A model generated the notes under the pieces. It saw nothing but the letters and a program-made list of their open reading frames with translations, ran no database searches and had not been told where the DNA came from. DNA of 64,000 nucleotides from positions 1 to 64,000 of the forward strand of contig JAFUAH010000015.1 in NCBI GenBank assembly GCA_017464345.1, in the 5' to 3' direction. The stretch's first letter is position 1. Every line of letters starts with the position of its first letter. Of this stretch, positions 7,935 to 17,107 are shown piece by piece. The stretch comes from Bacteroidaceae bacterium (lineage in GTDB: Bacteria; Bacteroidota; Bacteroidia; Bacteroidales; Bacteroidaceae). The position numbers and the translations under genes were made by a program.

Positions 7935-9512
7935 ATGAAGAAACATTTACTCTTAATCCTTGCTTGCCTACTGGCAACCGTGACCTATGCACAGCAGTTG
8001 CGCGTGCCCAAGCTCACACCCCTGAAAGCACCCACCAAGGCCGACCTTGTGACGGAGCAGCCCGCCGGTGAGTTGCGTGTCTATAAGCGTACGGGCGGTG
8101 CTACCATGGCTTCCCTCTTCTTCGAGAACGACCGCCGGCAGGACGGTATGGTCGCCCAGGTGGTCTATGCCGCAGACGGCAAGACCGTCTGGTTCAAGAA
8201 TATTATCTCCCACGCCGCCACGGGCACGTGGGTAAAGGGAACCATTGAGGGCGACGAGATACACGTGCCCTACGGTCAGTTGGTCTATTGGTTCGACAAC
8301 CCCGTGGATGAGGACAACAAACCCATTCAGGCCTATGGAATGCAGTTGGCTGAGGTCACTGTCAACGGTGCCATCACCAACTACACCTCTGACAACAAGG
8401 GCTATGCCACCTTCGCCATTCAGGGCGACAGCCTCGTCCTGCAGGGCACCAGCGCCGACATCGGCGAGAACCAGTTCAAGGGCCTTGGCCTGACCTACAC
8501 CAACCAGTTCGATGGCGAATGGAGCTACTATCTCGACTTCGAGACCGTCTATGAGCAGGTGGATGCCAACGGCGTGACGCCCCCTGCCGACCTCAAGGTG
8601 GAGCAGTACGCCATGACCAACGGTATCTATGGCCACTTCGTGAAGGTAGGTTTCGACGGCCAGGATGTCTATATGCAGGGCATCTCTGAGAGTTACTTGC
8701 CCGACAGTTGGATGAAGGGCACCTTCGTCAGCGACACGAAGGTCTATTTCCCCCTGCAGGTGGCTGGTTTTTATTCCACCTATCTGCTCTACTACTGCGG
8801 CACCGACCTGGAGTTCGTGAATCCCAACTACGGTGGTACGTACCGTTACCGCTGGAATGCTGAGGAGACGGGCATCACCTTCGACTATGACCCCGAGACG
8901 CGCAGCTTTACCACCGACCGCGGTCTGGTCTGCAACAACTCCCTCGACTCTCTTGACCGCTACGAGCGCTTTGCCAAGCCCATCCTGCGCCCCTGGGTGG
9001 AGAAGGCCGCCAAGCCTGCCGACCCTGCCATTCTGGAGTGCAACGACCGCTTCTTTGACGCTTATGGCATCACGACGGTTTCCGTCAGCATCCCCTGTCA
9101 GGACGAGGACGGCAACTACCTGAATCCCCAGAAACTCTTCTATCGCATCTATCTCGACGATGACGAGGACTTCCTGTTCTACCAGGACGAGTACGTCAAT
9201 CTGCCCATCGACGGTGTAGATGAGATGCCCTACCTCTACAGCAACGGGCGCAGCATCTTCCCCAACAGCTACGGCTTCTACCTCTATCAGGGCGGCTTCG
9301 AGCGCATTGGTATCCAGAGTGTTTACTACGGTGGTGATGACCGCCAGGAGACCGACATCTTCTACACCGTCCCGGTTTCGGTAGGCGTGGAGTCAGTTCA
9401 AAGTTCACAGTCCACAGTTCAAAGTGAGGTGTATGACCTTTCGGGCCGTCGCGTGGCCAAGCCTACGAAGGGCCTTTATATTCAGAACGGAAAGAAATAC
9501 TTAATCAAATAA
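7935..9512 (+). CDS. Secreted protein of unknown function with C-terminal YDLxGRR motif
   Basis: 525 aa with a clear signal peptide (to TYAQ, ~residue 19). The body is rich in aromatic and acidic residues with no motif I recognise; it contains repeated beta-strand-like segments (for example VWFKNIISHAATGTWVKG and VYMQGISESYLPDSWMKG), suggesting two related domains. The tail VYDLSGRRVAKP, KGLYIQNGKK is the motif shared across the window, preceded by a 7-nt repeat array. Belongs to the operon by orientation and spacing. Confidence 0.7.
   Translation: MKKHLLLILACLLATVTYAQQLRVPKLTPLKAPTKADLVTEQPAGELRVYKRTGGATMASLFFENDRRQDGMVAQVVYAADGKTVWFKNIISHAATGTWVKGTIEGDEIHVPYGQLVYWFDNPVDEDNKPIQAYGMQLAEVTVNGAITNYTSDNKGYATFAIQGDSLVLQGTSADIGENQFKGLGLTYTNQFDGEWSYYLDFETVYEQVDANGVTPPADLKVEQYAMTNGIYGHFVKVGFDGQDVYMQGISESYLPDSWMKGTFVSDTKVYFPLQVAGFYSTYLLYYCGTDLEFVNPNYGGTYRYRWNAEETGITFDYDPETRSFTTDRGLVCNNSLDSLDRYERFAKPILRPWVEKAAKPADPAILECNDRFFDAYGITTVSVSIPCQDEDGNYLNPQKLFYRIYLDDDEDFLFYQDEYVNLPIDGVDEMPYLYSNGRSIFPNSYGFYLYQGGFERIGIQSVYYGGDDRQETDIFYTVPVSVGVESVQSSQSTVQSEVYDLSGRRVAKPTKGLYIQNGKKYLIK
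9396..9423 (+). repeat. Four 7-nt repeats before the C-terminal motif of the 7935 gene
   Basis: GTTCAAA, GTTCACA, GTCCACA, GTTCAAA; encodes the S/Q/V linker before YDLSGRR. Same position relative to the motif as the array at 4774-4808. Confidence 0.8.
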
Positions 9513-9517
9513 AGACT

Positions 9518-10192
9518 ATGAAAAAGACAATACTGACGTTCGCCCTGTTCATGGGCGTAGCCAATTTCCAATTTTCAACTTTCAACTTCCAGCTGGGTAC
9601 AGCCCAGGCTCAGGACTTTCTATTCGAGTTTGCCGACGAACATGGAACCGTCATTCCCGACGGCACTGTACTGACCATCACCAAGGCCGAGGTGGCAGCC
9701 GACGGCTCTGGCGATGTGGTGATGGACGCCGGTGTCTATGCCAAGAACGTGGATGGCGATGCCGACCAGTTGCTGCGTATCAACTACGAGGTGCTGAACA
9801 AGGACAACGGCGACCTGGAAATCTGTTTCCCCAAGGAGTGCATCATGGTACGTCAGGATAAGGGGACGACCATCCCCGGCACACTCAATGGCACGCTCCA
9901 CTCCATTGCCACTGAGTGGTTCCCGTTGGACTATGGCACCTGTACGGTGAAGATTCGTCTGGAGTCCGTAGTGAAGACCATCGGCGACAACTATACCGTC
10001 ACGGACGATGGTCCCTGCATCACGCTGAAGTTCGTCTATGCCGACCCCTCCCATGTCGATGCCACAGGTGCAGCTCTGCCCACGCCCGTGGAGTACTATT
10101 CGCTCAGCGGCCAGCGCCTGCCCTCCACCTATCGTGGCATTGCCGTTGTCCGTCTCTCTGACGGCCGCGTGGAGAAGCGTATCTTGCGCTAA
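9518..10192 (+). CDS. Small secreted protein of unknown function
   Basis: 224 aa, starting 6 nt after the previous stop. Signal peptide to about residue 31 (ending TAQAQ). Most of the hydrophobic segment is encoded by GGCGTAGCC followed by a 7-nt array (9555-9588), a sequence also found at the end of the four-helix-bundle elements in this window. The body is a probable single beta-sandwich; the tail (YYSLSGQRL, then RGIAVVRLSDGR) is a diverged form of the shared C-terminal motif. No function recognised. Confidence 0.65.
   Translation: MKKTILTFALFMGVANFQFSTFNFQLGTAQAQDFLFEFADEHGTVIPDGTVLTITKAEVAADGSGDVVMDAGVYAKNVDGDADQLLRINYEVLNKDNGDLEICFPKECIMVRQDKGTTIPGTLNGTLHSIATEWFPLDYGTCTVKIRLESVVKTIGDNYTVTDDGPCITLKFVYADPSHVDATGAALPTPVEYYSLSGQRLPSTYRGIAVVRLSDGRVEKRILR
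9561..9588 (+). repeat. Four 7-nt repeats in the signal-peptide region of the 9518 gene
   Basis: CCAATTT, CCAATTT, TCAACTT, TCAACTT, directly after ATGGGCGTAG (9551-9560). The same junction occurs at 51727-51768 beside a four-helix-bundle gene. Confidence 0.85.
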
Positions 10193-10221
10193 CGCCTTGC
10201 CTGGCATAAAAGACAAGACTG

Positions 10222-11805
10222 ATGAAAAGAAAATATCTATACCTGTTCCTGCTTCTCCTGTTTGCGGCCCCACTTGCCGCGCAGGAGGAGCAGGCAACTG
10301 TATCGGAGGAACTGGTCTGCCACAAGGATGCCAAGAACGCCTTTTACACCTTCAACTATCCCAGCGTGGATGCCGAGGGTAACCCCATCGTCCTCTCATC
10401 GGCCCTGATAGCCTGGAAAAAGCAGCCCAGCGAGACTGACCGCATCGAGACCCTGCTCATAGCCTGCCATGTGACCATCACCGCCAACTACGAGTGCCCC
10501 TCTGAGTACCCCAAGGATGGCAGTGTTGGTTCGGACGTGGGCATCATGCAGACTATCCCAGTGATGGGGCTGGCCTACGAGCGTCTGCGCCATAGCATCA
10601 TCATCATGCCCGACTATGAGGGCTATGGCGTGACCAAGCACCGCGCCCATCCCTATCTGGCTCAGGCCCTCACGGCACGTCAAGTGGCAGATGCTGCAAT
10701 ATGGGGCATGTACCTCTACCAGAAGTTGGTGGATGCTGGAACCAATCCGGCACTGGCCGACAACTGGAAGTCCTTCTGCATCGGTTACTCTCAGGGAGGG
10801 GCTACGGCTTTGGCTACACAGCGCTATATCGAGGAGGGCGGGCTGGCGGAACCTCTCCACTTTGCAGGATCTATCTGTGCTGCAGGCCCCTATGACCTGA
10901 TGGCCACCATGCGCTACTACATCCAGGACGATGGCACCTCGCATGGAGCCTCTACAGCCCACCGCCAAAACCAGTTGTCGATGCCCGTGGTTATGCCACT
11001 CATAGTGAAAGGAATGTGCGACGCCAACCCTTCCATGAAGGGACGTCAGCTGTCCGACTACTTCACCAAGAAATTTCTGGATACAGGCATCGTAGGCTGG
11101 ATAGAGGACAAGGCAGGGGAGAAGGCAGAGCAAAAGAAGACCGACGACATCACACGCCTGCTTTACGACCTGTGTGAGAAAGGACTTACGGCAGCCGACG
11201 GAACGACGTATACGGCCAAGGAGATGCAGCAACTCTTCCCCACCTACAAGCGCACACTGGGTATTTCGGGCTTCACCTACACCGTCTATGCCGACCTGCG
11301 TGAGGTGTTACGACCAGAGTGTTATGACTACTTTATTCGGCTGGATGACTTGTATAGTCTTCCGGAAGATGTCCGGGAGGACGATGTTGCCGTCCGTGAC
11401 CTCCATCGTGCGATGCTCAGCAACACACTGGCCGACGGGTGGGTACCGCAGCATCGTGTCGTCTTCCTCCATTCCAAGCACGATACCATAGTGCCTTATG
11501 ACAACTACGAGTCCTTTGCCACGCATCATCCCGACTTGGAGAACACCCGGATAGAGATTATCAGCAAGGACGACCACTTGGGCACGGGCACTTCTTTCTT
11601 TGCCAGTATGCTCACCACGGGTTTGAAGGATTACTTCGAGTGGATAGTGGAGGGGTTGGACACCTCCACCGGCATTGAGGCGGCCGGCACTCGTCTGCAT
11701 CCCATGCAGGGGCGCTTCGACCTCACTGGGCGCTGCTTAGATAGGGTCGTTCCCCCTCATAAGGGACTATATATTATAAACGGAAAGAAGGTCGCCAATT
11801 GGTGA
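10222..11805 (+). CDS. Secreted alpha/beta-hydrolase (lipase/esterase-like)
   Basis: 527 aa with a signal peptide (residues ~1-20, APLAAQ). An alpha/beta-hydrolase nucleophile elbow G-Y-S-Q-G puts the serine at residue 190; D421 (HDTIVPYDN) and H452 (DDHLGTG) complete a plausible triad in the right order. The family resembles bacterial secretory lipases. The substrate cannot be told from sequence. Last gene of the plus-strand operon. The C-terminal FDLTGRCLDR, KGLYIINGKK is the shared tail motif, and its last codons form one arm of the terminator that follows. Confidence 0.75.
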   Translation: MKRKYLYLFLLLLFAAPLAAQEEQATVSEELVCHKDAKNAFYTFNYPSVDAEGNPIVLSSALIAWKKQPSETDRIETLLIACHVTITANYECPSEYPKDGSVGSDVGIMQTIPVMGLAYERLRHSIIIMPDYEGYGVTKHRAHPYLAQALTARQVADAAIWGMYLYQKLVDAGTNPALADNWKSFCIGYSQGGATALATQRYIEEGGLAEPLHFAGSICAAGPYDLMATMRYYIQDDGTSHGASTAHRQNQLSMPVVMPLIVKGMCDANPSMKGRQLSDYFTKKFLDTGIVGWIEDKAGEKAEQKKTDDITRLLYDLCEKGLTAADGTTYTAKEMQQLFPTYKRTLGISGFTYTVYADLREVLRPECYDYFIRLDDLYSLPEDVREDDVAVRDLHRAMLSNTLADGWVPQHRVVFLHSKHDTIVPYDNYESFATHHPDLENTRIEIISKDDHLGTGTSFFASMLTTGLKDYFEWIVEGLDTSTGIEAAGTRLHPMQGRFDLTGRCLDRVVPPHKGLYIINGKKVANW

Positions 11806-11818
11806 CCTTCTTTCCGTT
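11779..11818. terminator. Terminator overlapping the end of the hydrolase gene
   Basis: 15-bp perfect stem, AACGGAAAGAAGGTC (11779-11793) with GACCTTCTTTCCGTT (11804-11818). The left arm encodes the NGKKV end of the hydrolase. It separates two convergent operons. Confidence 0.75.
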
Positions 11819-11867
11819 AAAATCATTGCCTTTTGCAATCATTGCCTTTGATGAGATATAGGAATGC

Positions 11868-11895
11868 CTTTCAATTCTCAACTTTCAACTCAGAA
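11868..11895. repeat. 7-nt repeats at the 3' end of the fimbrial operon
   Basis: CTTTCAA, TTCTCAA, CTTTCAA, CTCAGAA; runs into the stop codon of the minus-strand gene at 11890. Confidence 0.65.
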
Positions 11896-13869
11896 CGTGT
11901 AGATGGCACCAATATGGTTGTAGAGGAACAGACGCTCCACACTGCCATTACCGAAGTGATACTCACCCATAGGCTCCAGGACGATGCCCCAGTTGCTCTT
12001 GATGCTCATGCGGGCCTGTATGGCCAAAGCCCAGCCGAAATTGCTATGCTTGCGCTTTGGCAGACTACTGAGTGTGGGATTGTCCCCACCTGCCATCTCA
12101 CCTTTGGACAATCGGTTGCCACCGCGCACCTTCCAAGTGTACGCCGGACCCGTGAGCAGGTTCAGCCGTAGTCGCTGTGCTCTCTCGTGACGGTGATAGC
12201 CCAGCAGACTATTTATGGGCAGGCCATACATGGCCCGCAGGGTGATGAGGTGGTAGTTGATGTCCCACAGACCCTGATAGCTCTTAGGCGTGCTGCCGAT
12301 GTTTACTCGGTAGCTCTGGATTGAGCTGGTGCAGTACAGCGAATAGTCGAACTGTAGTGCCGCAGTAGCCCACGCATTGAAGTCGCGCCCGGCTGAAGCC
12401 TGTATGCTGTTGTTCAGTTTGTAACTGCCCGAGATGGTGGTGTAGCGCTGGATGATACGCATACCACCCCAACTGAGTCGGGCAAAGTTGCGTGCCGTGT
12501 CGCCATGGTAATAATCTTCCTCGGCATACTTGGGAACAGGCATGTCCCTGCTGATGCGCACACCGGCCGAGAGCAGGAACAGGCGTTCCTTCTTTCGCAG
12601 CTCATTGTCCGTGTTGGCATAGGGTATCTTATAGAACATCCACGAGTAGCGCGGTTCCAGGAAAATCATGGCATTGGGGGCCTTCGGCACCTTGTACAGC
12701 ACCTGGGCCGCAACCGTGGCTGCCCAGTAGCGTGTCACCAGACTCTCGCCAGATTTGGCAAAGCGTCCATACTCCGGCCCTATGGAGAAGTCTACGTCGA
12801 AGAAACGGTTCTCACGCCATTTCTGGCTGAAGTTGAAAGGATCCAGCATCACCTCCACGCGTCCTCCACCTATTCCGGCATAGTTGCGTGTGGTGTAGGT
12901 ACCGTGCACCTGTTGCATGGCTATGAGCACCTTCTCGGTCTTCTGCTTATTCCAGACATAGTCTATGCCGATGATGGAGGCCTTCACACCCAGGATGCGG
13001 TTGGGCCAGTAGCCGATGGACAGTGCGTAGGCATTGCCTAGTCCCGTGGATGCCTGTCCCGTGCGAGGGAAAGTGGCACCGAGCGAGGTCTCTACGTAGA
13101 TGGCCGAGGAGTCCAGACGGTGGGTCTGGAAGCGACGGCGCTGAAAGTCGAACTGCACGTTGGCATTGAAGCCGTACATAAATTGGTAGAACGAGGATGA
13201 ACTTTCCTTGTGCAGAAAGTATTCGTCGCGGATGGCGCCCACGTAGGGTTGCAGCGATAGACCGACATTGTTACCCAGACTCAGGTCCACCTGTCCACCC
13301 AGAAGCAGGAAGGGCGACTTGGTCCGTTCGTTGTCGTGTGCCGTCAGTCGTCCACCTAGTCCGCCGTAGAGCGAGAAGGTGAGCAGGCGGGTGGGGGAGT
13401 AGCCCCTGACATAATTGGTAAGGTTCACCAAATAGTGCAGTTCCATGGATGCGCTCTTCACGTCGTAGGCATGGCGGCGATGCAGTTTGGCGTATGAGAG
13501 GCGTCCGCGCAGGGCATGTATGGGGGTGAAGTTGTAAGTCAGCGAGGCCGTGACGGGTATGGCAAAGGTCTTGAACTTCTTGTTGTATTGCCCCAGATAG
13601 CCAGCTCCGGCAGCCAGAGCAAAGCGATTGTAGTAGTGAGTCGAGTCCAGGAAGTCCGTATCGCCTGCCGGAATGTATCGCGGCTGCAACTGGCCTTCCT
13701 CACCCGTCACTTTGGCGGCCCATTCGCTTGTGTCGATGGTGTCTTTCTTTGTCCGTATCGTATCTGCTGCCACCTGTTCCATGTCGTTCATGGGCAGCGT
13801 TTCCGCAGCCGTGGTCATAGTGCCCAGGCAGGCATATAGTGCTATCAGTATTCTTCTCAGTTGTTTCAT
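11890..13869 (-). CDS. Outer-membrane beta-barrel protein, last gene of the fimbrial operon
   Basis: 659 aa from the ATG at 13867-13869, which gives a proper signal peptide (MKQLRRILIALYACLG, cut near AAAET); the frame stays open upstream but only inside the preceding gene. The body is a series of amphipathic strands and ends in aromatic F (IGAIYTF), as in outer-membrane barrels. It abuts the 13871 gene. No family recognised with certainty. Its place at the end of a fimbrillin locus suggests a structural or assembly role. Confidence 0.65.
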   Translation of the reverse strand: MKQLRRILIALYACLGTMTTAAETLPMNDMEQVAADTIRTKKDTIDTSEWAAKVTGEEGQLQPRYIPAGDTDFLDSTHYYNRFALAAGAGYLGQYNKKFKTFAIPVTASLTYNFTPIHALRGRLSYAKLHRRHAYDVKSASMELHYLVNLTNYVRGYSPTRLLTFSLYGGLGGRLTAHDNERTKSPFLLLGGQVDLSLGNNVGLSLQPYVGAIRDEYFLHKESSSSFYQFMYGFNANVQFDFQRRRFQTHRLDSSAIYVETSLGATFPRTGQASTGLGNAYALSIGYWPNRILGVKASIIGIDYVWNKQKTEKVLIAMQQVHGTYTTRNYAGIGGGRVEVMLDPFNFSQKWRENRFFDVDFSIGPEYGRFAKSGESLVTRYWAATVAAQVLYKVPKAPNAMIFLEPRYSWMFYKIPYANTDNELRKKERLFLLSAGVRISRDMPVPKYAEEDYYHGDTARNFARLSWGGMRIIQRYTTISGSYKLNNSIQASAGRDFNAWATAALQFDYSLYCTSSIQSYRVNIGSTPKSYQGLWDINYHLITLRAMYGLPINSLLGYHRHERAQRLRLNLLTGPAYTWKVRGGNRLSKGEMAGGDNPTLSSLPKRKHSNFGWALAIQARMSIKSNWGIVLEPMGEYHFGNGSVERLFLYNHIGAIYTF

Positions 13870-13870
13870 A

Positions 13871-16471
13871 TCATTTCTTAGGTGCGAAATATTTCTTCGC
13901 CAGTTGGTCATACTCTTTTGCGATTTCGCCCATGGGGACACCGTCTTTCATTCGTTCCCAGAAAAAGAAGACCATGGCACGATAGGCATCGTTGAAGAAA
14001 CCGTCCTCCTTCAGGAAGTCTGCCCAGCTAGGGTCAAGCTTGAGGGCCTCAAGCATGGGGGCGGCCCAGTTGTTCAGACTTTTCGGATCCGTATCATATA
14101 TATTCAGACTATTATAGTAATACGTGTCGTATTCTCTGTCTGGGCATTCCACATTGTAACGGCATATGGCAAGCAAATAATAGTATAAGGCTTGTTGCTC
14201 CTTCTTACGGAGGAATCTGCCCTTTTCATTCGTCAGTTTCTCTAAGGCTCGTTTGAATCCTTTTTCTCCGTCAATCAGATTGGCCACCACAAAATTAACA
14301 TCGCTGCTGGCCTCTATTTCTTTTCTCATGTCCTCCTTCTCATCAGCAGAATAGTCACAGGACAGGAACTTGATAAATGTACGGAAGCGATGAAACCTTG
14401 AATCGTCTGCAGGCAAGTGGTACTGGGACAGGATATGGGCTTCTCTGTAGTCTCCCAACAGGCAATACATCATAATCTGAGTGATGGCTATGGCCTCTTC
14501 ATTCCAGTGCTTTCGCCCCTCTTTTTCGATGTACAGCCCCTGATTGGCCACCCGATCCAGATAGTTGAGCAGTATCGTGGTGTCTGCTACACCTTTCTCT
14601 AGTTTGCACTTTGCATAATAGTAGGCAGCCAAAGGATAGGCACGTATTACAGGTATGGACTTGACCTTATATCGGGTTGTATCTTCGGGATTGAGTGTAC
14701 TCTTAACCCTTTCGTTTGTCAGGCTGTCACGGGTCGTTATTTCATTTAAGTCATGATTGGGGTTTGTCTTTGGATAGTTGTATACAGCTTCTGAGACCGC
14801 ATAGAGTTCATCCCATTTTCCGTTCTTATATAAATAATTCAGAAGGTTGTAGTACTGATAAGGATGAATACCATTCCCACTAAAGTACATTGCGTTGTCC
14901 CTTTTGTATCGTTCATAGATTTCAGGGGTGGTCAGTTTCTTTTGTTCAATCACTCCCGTAACGATACGTACACGACGCATAAGTGGGAGTACATTTTCCT
15001 TAACGGAAGGAAACCAACTCTTTTTACTGATAATATTGTTTTGTGCATCAAGACTATTCTTCTGGTTACAGATTTCGCGCAATTCATTAGCCACACCCTC
15101 GTATTCCGATTTGTTGAGGGCATCAATGGTGTCTGCTACCTCTTCCCAACTGAATATACCAGGTGATTCTATGGACAATGGCAATCGATTCCTGTCAGGG
15201 AACCTTTGGGCAAAAAGATTCCTTACCGTTTCTCCACGACGGTGTGCCAGTGTACGATTGGTTGTCTCTCTACCTTCAGGGGATGCAAAACCTTGGATGG
15301 CAAATTGGGTAATACGAGCATCTGTGTTATTATAGTAAGATTCTATCAACTTGTACATTTTCTCCAAACCATCCACAGTAAGACTATCCGAGAAATCCAA
15401 ATCAGCTTTACCCGATTTGAATAGTAGTTTAAGGTTATGGGAATCGGGAACGGGCTCGGTTAAGGCTCTTTTCTCATAGTGTCTTTCATCTATTTCTATT
15501 TTAGGAACGGAACCTCGCCACTCTAGGAATTTAGTAGGTTTCTGGGAAAAACCGGGATACAGGAGGACGGTGTTTTCGTAATAAACCGTATTATAGTCTT
15601 CAAACCAATAATGGCCGATGATTTTCCAGGGCTTGTTCTCATCATAGGGGCGAATCTTACATTTGAAGACCAACGTATCTTCGGCACGTGTGTACATTCC
15701 TTTTTTGAAATAAGTTGCAGAGGGCTCGTCGCCCATTACGGAAGCATTTTCCCAGTAGACATCGTTTTTGGGGTTAAATGCCATGTAGCGTACTTGTGAG
15801 GGAGTGTAGTCTATGCCGTCTACCACCTGAGGGGGCAGGTAGCCAATGGTATCCTTTGGATTGTTCCGGCTAATGACAATGGGGGATAATACGAAGCGGG
15901 CGTTGGAACGTGTGTAAGTACTATCTAAAAACACGTTGCGCTGTGCCATCAGGATACCTCCGCAACTGGAAGAACTGGCATTGACATCCTTCTTGCTTCC
16001 TTGTCTTGTTCCCTGAGCTTTTACTTCTTCCATTACACGATCCAAATCCAACTTGTATTCAATGACACTCTCTCCTAGTTCTGCTGCCGTTACTTGTTTG
16101 GGTGCTTCCACTTGGTCTTGGTCGATGGCATAGATTAAAATCCATCCATTAGTCGGAACTGCAACTTCCGCCATGCCATCATCTTCCGTAATGCCAAAAC
16201 CTACATAGTCATCCTGTTGTTTATCTAATTCGTCGGTTTGGTGCCCCTTTAATTTTAGATAAGCGCTCTCAGCTTTGCTTTTTAAGTAAAAAGTATAAAT
16301 ATAGACATCTCTGACAGGAGGAGCCTTCGTCAATTGCTTATTGTCGCCCTCGTTACTGAAAGTTGATGAACTGACAATTTTTATGACCTTTGTCGCCTCC
16401 TGTCCCCACCCGTTGGCGGAACAGAGGAGGAGTAGGCAGATGAGAAAGCAATATTTGAGGAGCGTGCGCAT
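13871..16471 (-). CDS. Fimbrial-locus OmpA-like/TPR-like exported protein
   Basis: 866 aa with a signal peptide (residues ~1-23, SANGWGQ). The N-terminal ~300 residues look like beta-sandwich domains. A central OmpA-type region (LLFKSGKADLDFSD through GFASPEGRETTNRTLAHRRGETVRNLF, roughly residues 345-450) resembles a peptidoglycan-binding fold. The C-terminal third is alpha-helical with TPR-like character. DUF3868/OmpA-type partners of DUF3575 proteins are usual in Bacteroidales fimbrillin loci. Likely an envelope anchor or assembly factor. Confidence 0.65.
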   Translation of the reverse strand: MRTLLKYCFLICLLLLCSANGWGQEATKVIKIVSSSTFSNEGDNKQLTKAPPVRDVYIYTFYLKSKAESAYLKLKGHQTDELDKQQDDYVGFGITEDDGMAEVAVPTNGWILIYAIDQDQVEAPKQVTAAELGESVIEYKLDLDRVMEEVKAQGTRQGSKKDVNASSSSCGGILMAQRNVFLDSTYTRSNARFVLSPIVISRNNPKDTIGYLPPQVVDGIDYTPSQVRYMAFNPKNDVYWENASVMGDEPSATYFKKGMYTRAEDTLVFKCKIRPYDENKPWKIIGHYWFEDYNTVYYENTVLLYPGFSQKPTKFLEWRGSVPKIEIDERHYEKRALTEPVPDSHNLKLLFKSGKADLDFSDSLTVDGLEKMYKLIESYYNNTDARITQFAIQGFASPEGRETTNRTLAHRRGETVRNLFAQRFPDRNRLPLSIESPGIFSWEEVADTIDALNKSEYEGVANELREICNQKNSLDAQNNIISKKSWFPSVKENVLPLMRRVRIVTGVIEQKKLTTPEIYERYKRDNAMYFSGNGIHPYQYYNLLNYLYKNGKWDELYAVSEAVYNYPKTNPNHDLNEITTRDSLTNERVKSTLNPEDTTRYKVKSIPVIRAYPLAAYYYAKCKLEKGVADTTILLNYLDRVANQGLYIEKEGRKHWNEEAIAITQIMMYCLLGDYREAHILSQYHLPADDSRFHRFRTFIKFLSCDYSADEKEDMRKEIEASSDVNFVVANLIDGEKGFKRALEKLTNEKGRFLRKKEQQALYYYLLAICRYNVECPDREYDTYYYNSLNIYDTDPKSLNNWAAPMLEALKLDPSWADFLKEDGFFNDAYRAMVFFFWERMKDGVPMGEIAKEYDQLAKKYFAPKK

Positions 16472-16492
16472 GATGGTCGGGTGTGGATATAT

Positions 16493-17035
16493 TTACTTGA
16501 TGATATATGCGAAGCTGAGGCCTACCTTGTAGGGCAGCATTTTGAATCCGTGGCTGTTTTGGTGATGCGTATTGGGATTGTACGTGTCACCTTCATAATA
16601 ATAGTGTTGGTAGTATCCGATGAGGGCTGTGCCCCCCGATATCTCCATGTTCCAGCGTTTGTTGAGTGGCTTGACGTAGCCAAACTCCAGGCCGCCGCCC
16701 ACGACGTCGCCTTTGTGGATGCGACCTTTCCAGTTGATGTCGTATGTGACGGCCAGCAGGCCGACGCCTACGTAGAGATGCACCATGGGGCGACCGCCTA
16801 TCCAGTAGCGGTACTCCGGCGCTACGCCCAGTGTGCGGAAACTCTGTCCCAGGACATTCACACTGCCGAAGCCCATAAGGCCCAGGGTGCTCCGGTTCTT
16901 CACTGAGACTTCCAGTTCCAGATTGGGAATCAGGCCTGCGTCCATGAGTGCATTGCTCTTCACGGCCACCATTTGTGCATGGGCGGCCGTACAGAGGAAC
17001 CATAGTAGTGCAATGAGTGTGAAGCGTCTTTTCAT
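16493..17035 (-). CDS. DUF3575 family outer-membrane protein
   Basis: 180 aa with a signal peptide (AAHAQ, residue ~21). VAVKSNALMDAGLIPNLELE followed by GVAPEYRYWIGG and a short C-terminal barrel strand ending SFAYIIK fits DUF3575, small barrels that accompany fimbrillins. It lies between the OmpA-like gene and the fimbrillin genes. A second, longer DUF3575-type protein is encoded at 25137. Confidence 0.75.
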   Translation of the reverse strand: MKRRFTLIALLWFLCTAAHAQMVAVKSNALMDAGLIPNLELEVSVKNRSTLGLMGFGSVNVLGQSFRTLGVAPEYRYWIGGRPMVHLYVGVGLLAVTYDINWKGRIHKGDVVGGGLEFGYVKPLNKRWNMEISGGTALIGYYQHYYYEGDTYNPNTHHQNSHGFKMLPYKVGLSFAYIIK

Positions 17036-17107
17036 CAGTGTTGTTTTGGGGTGGTGAATCTGTGAGGGAGAGACACAGGCTCTCCCTCACAGATGGTAAA
17101 ATAGGGT

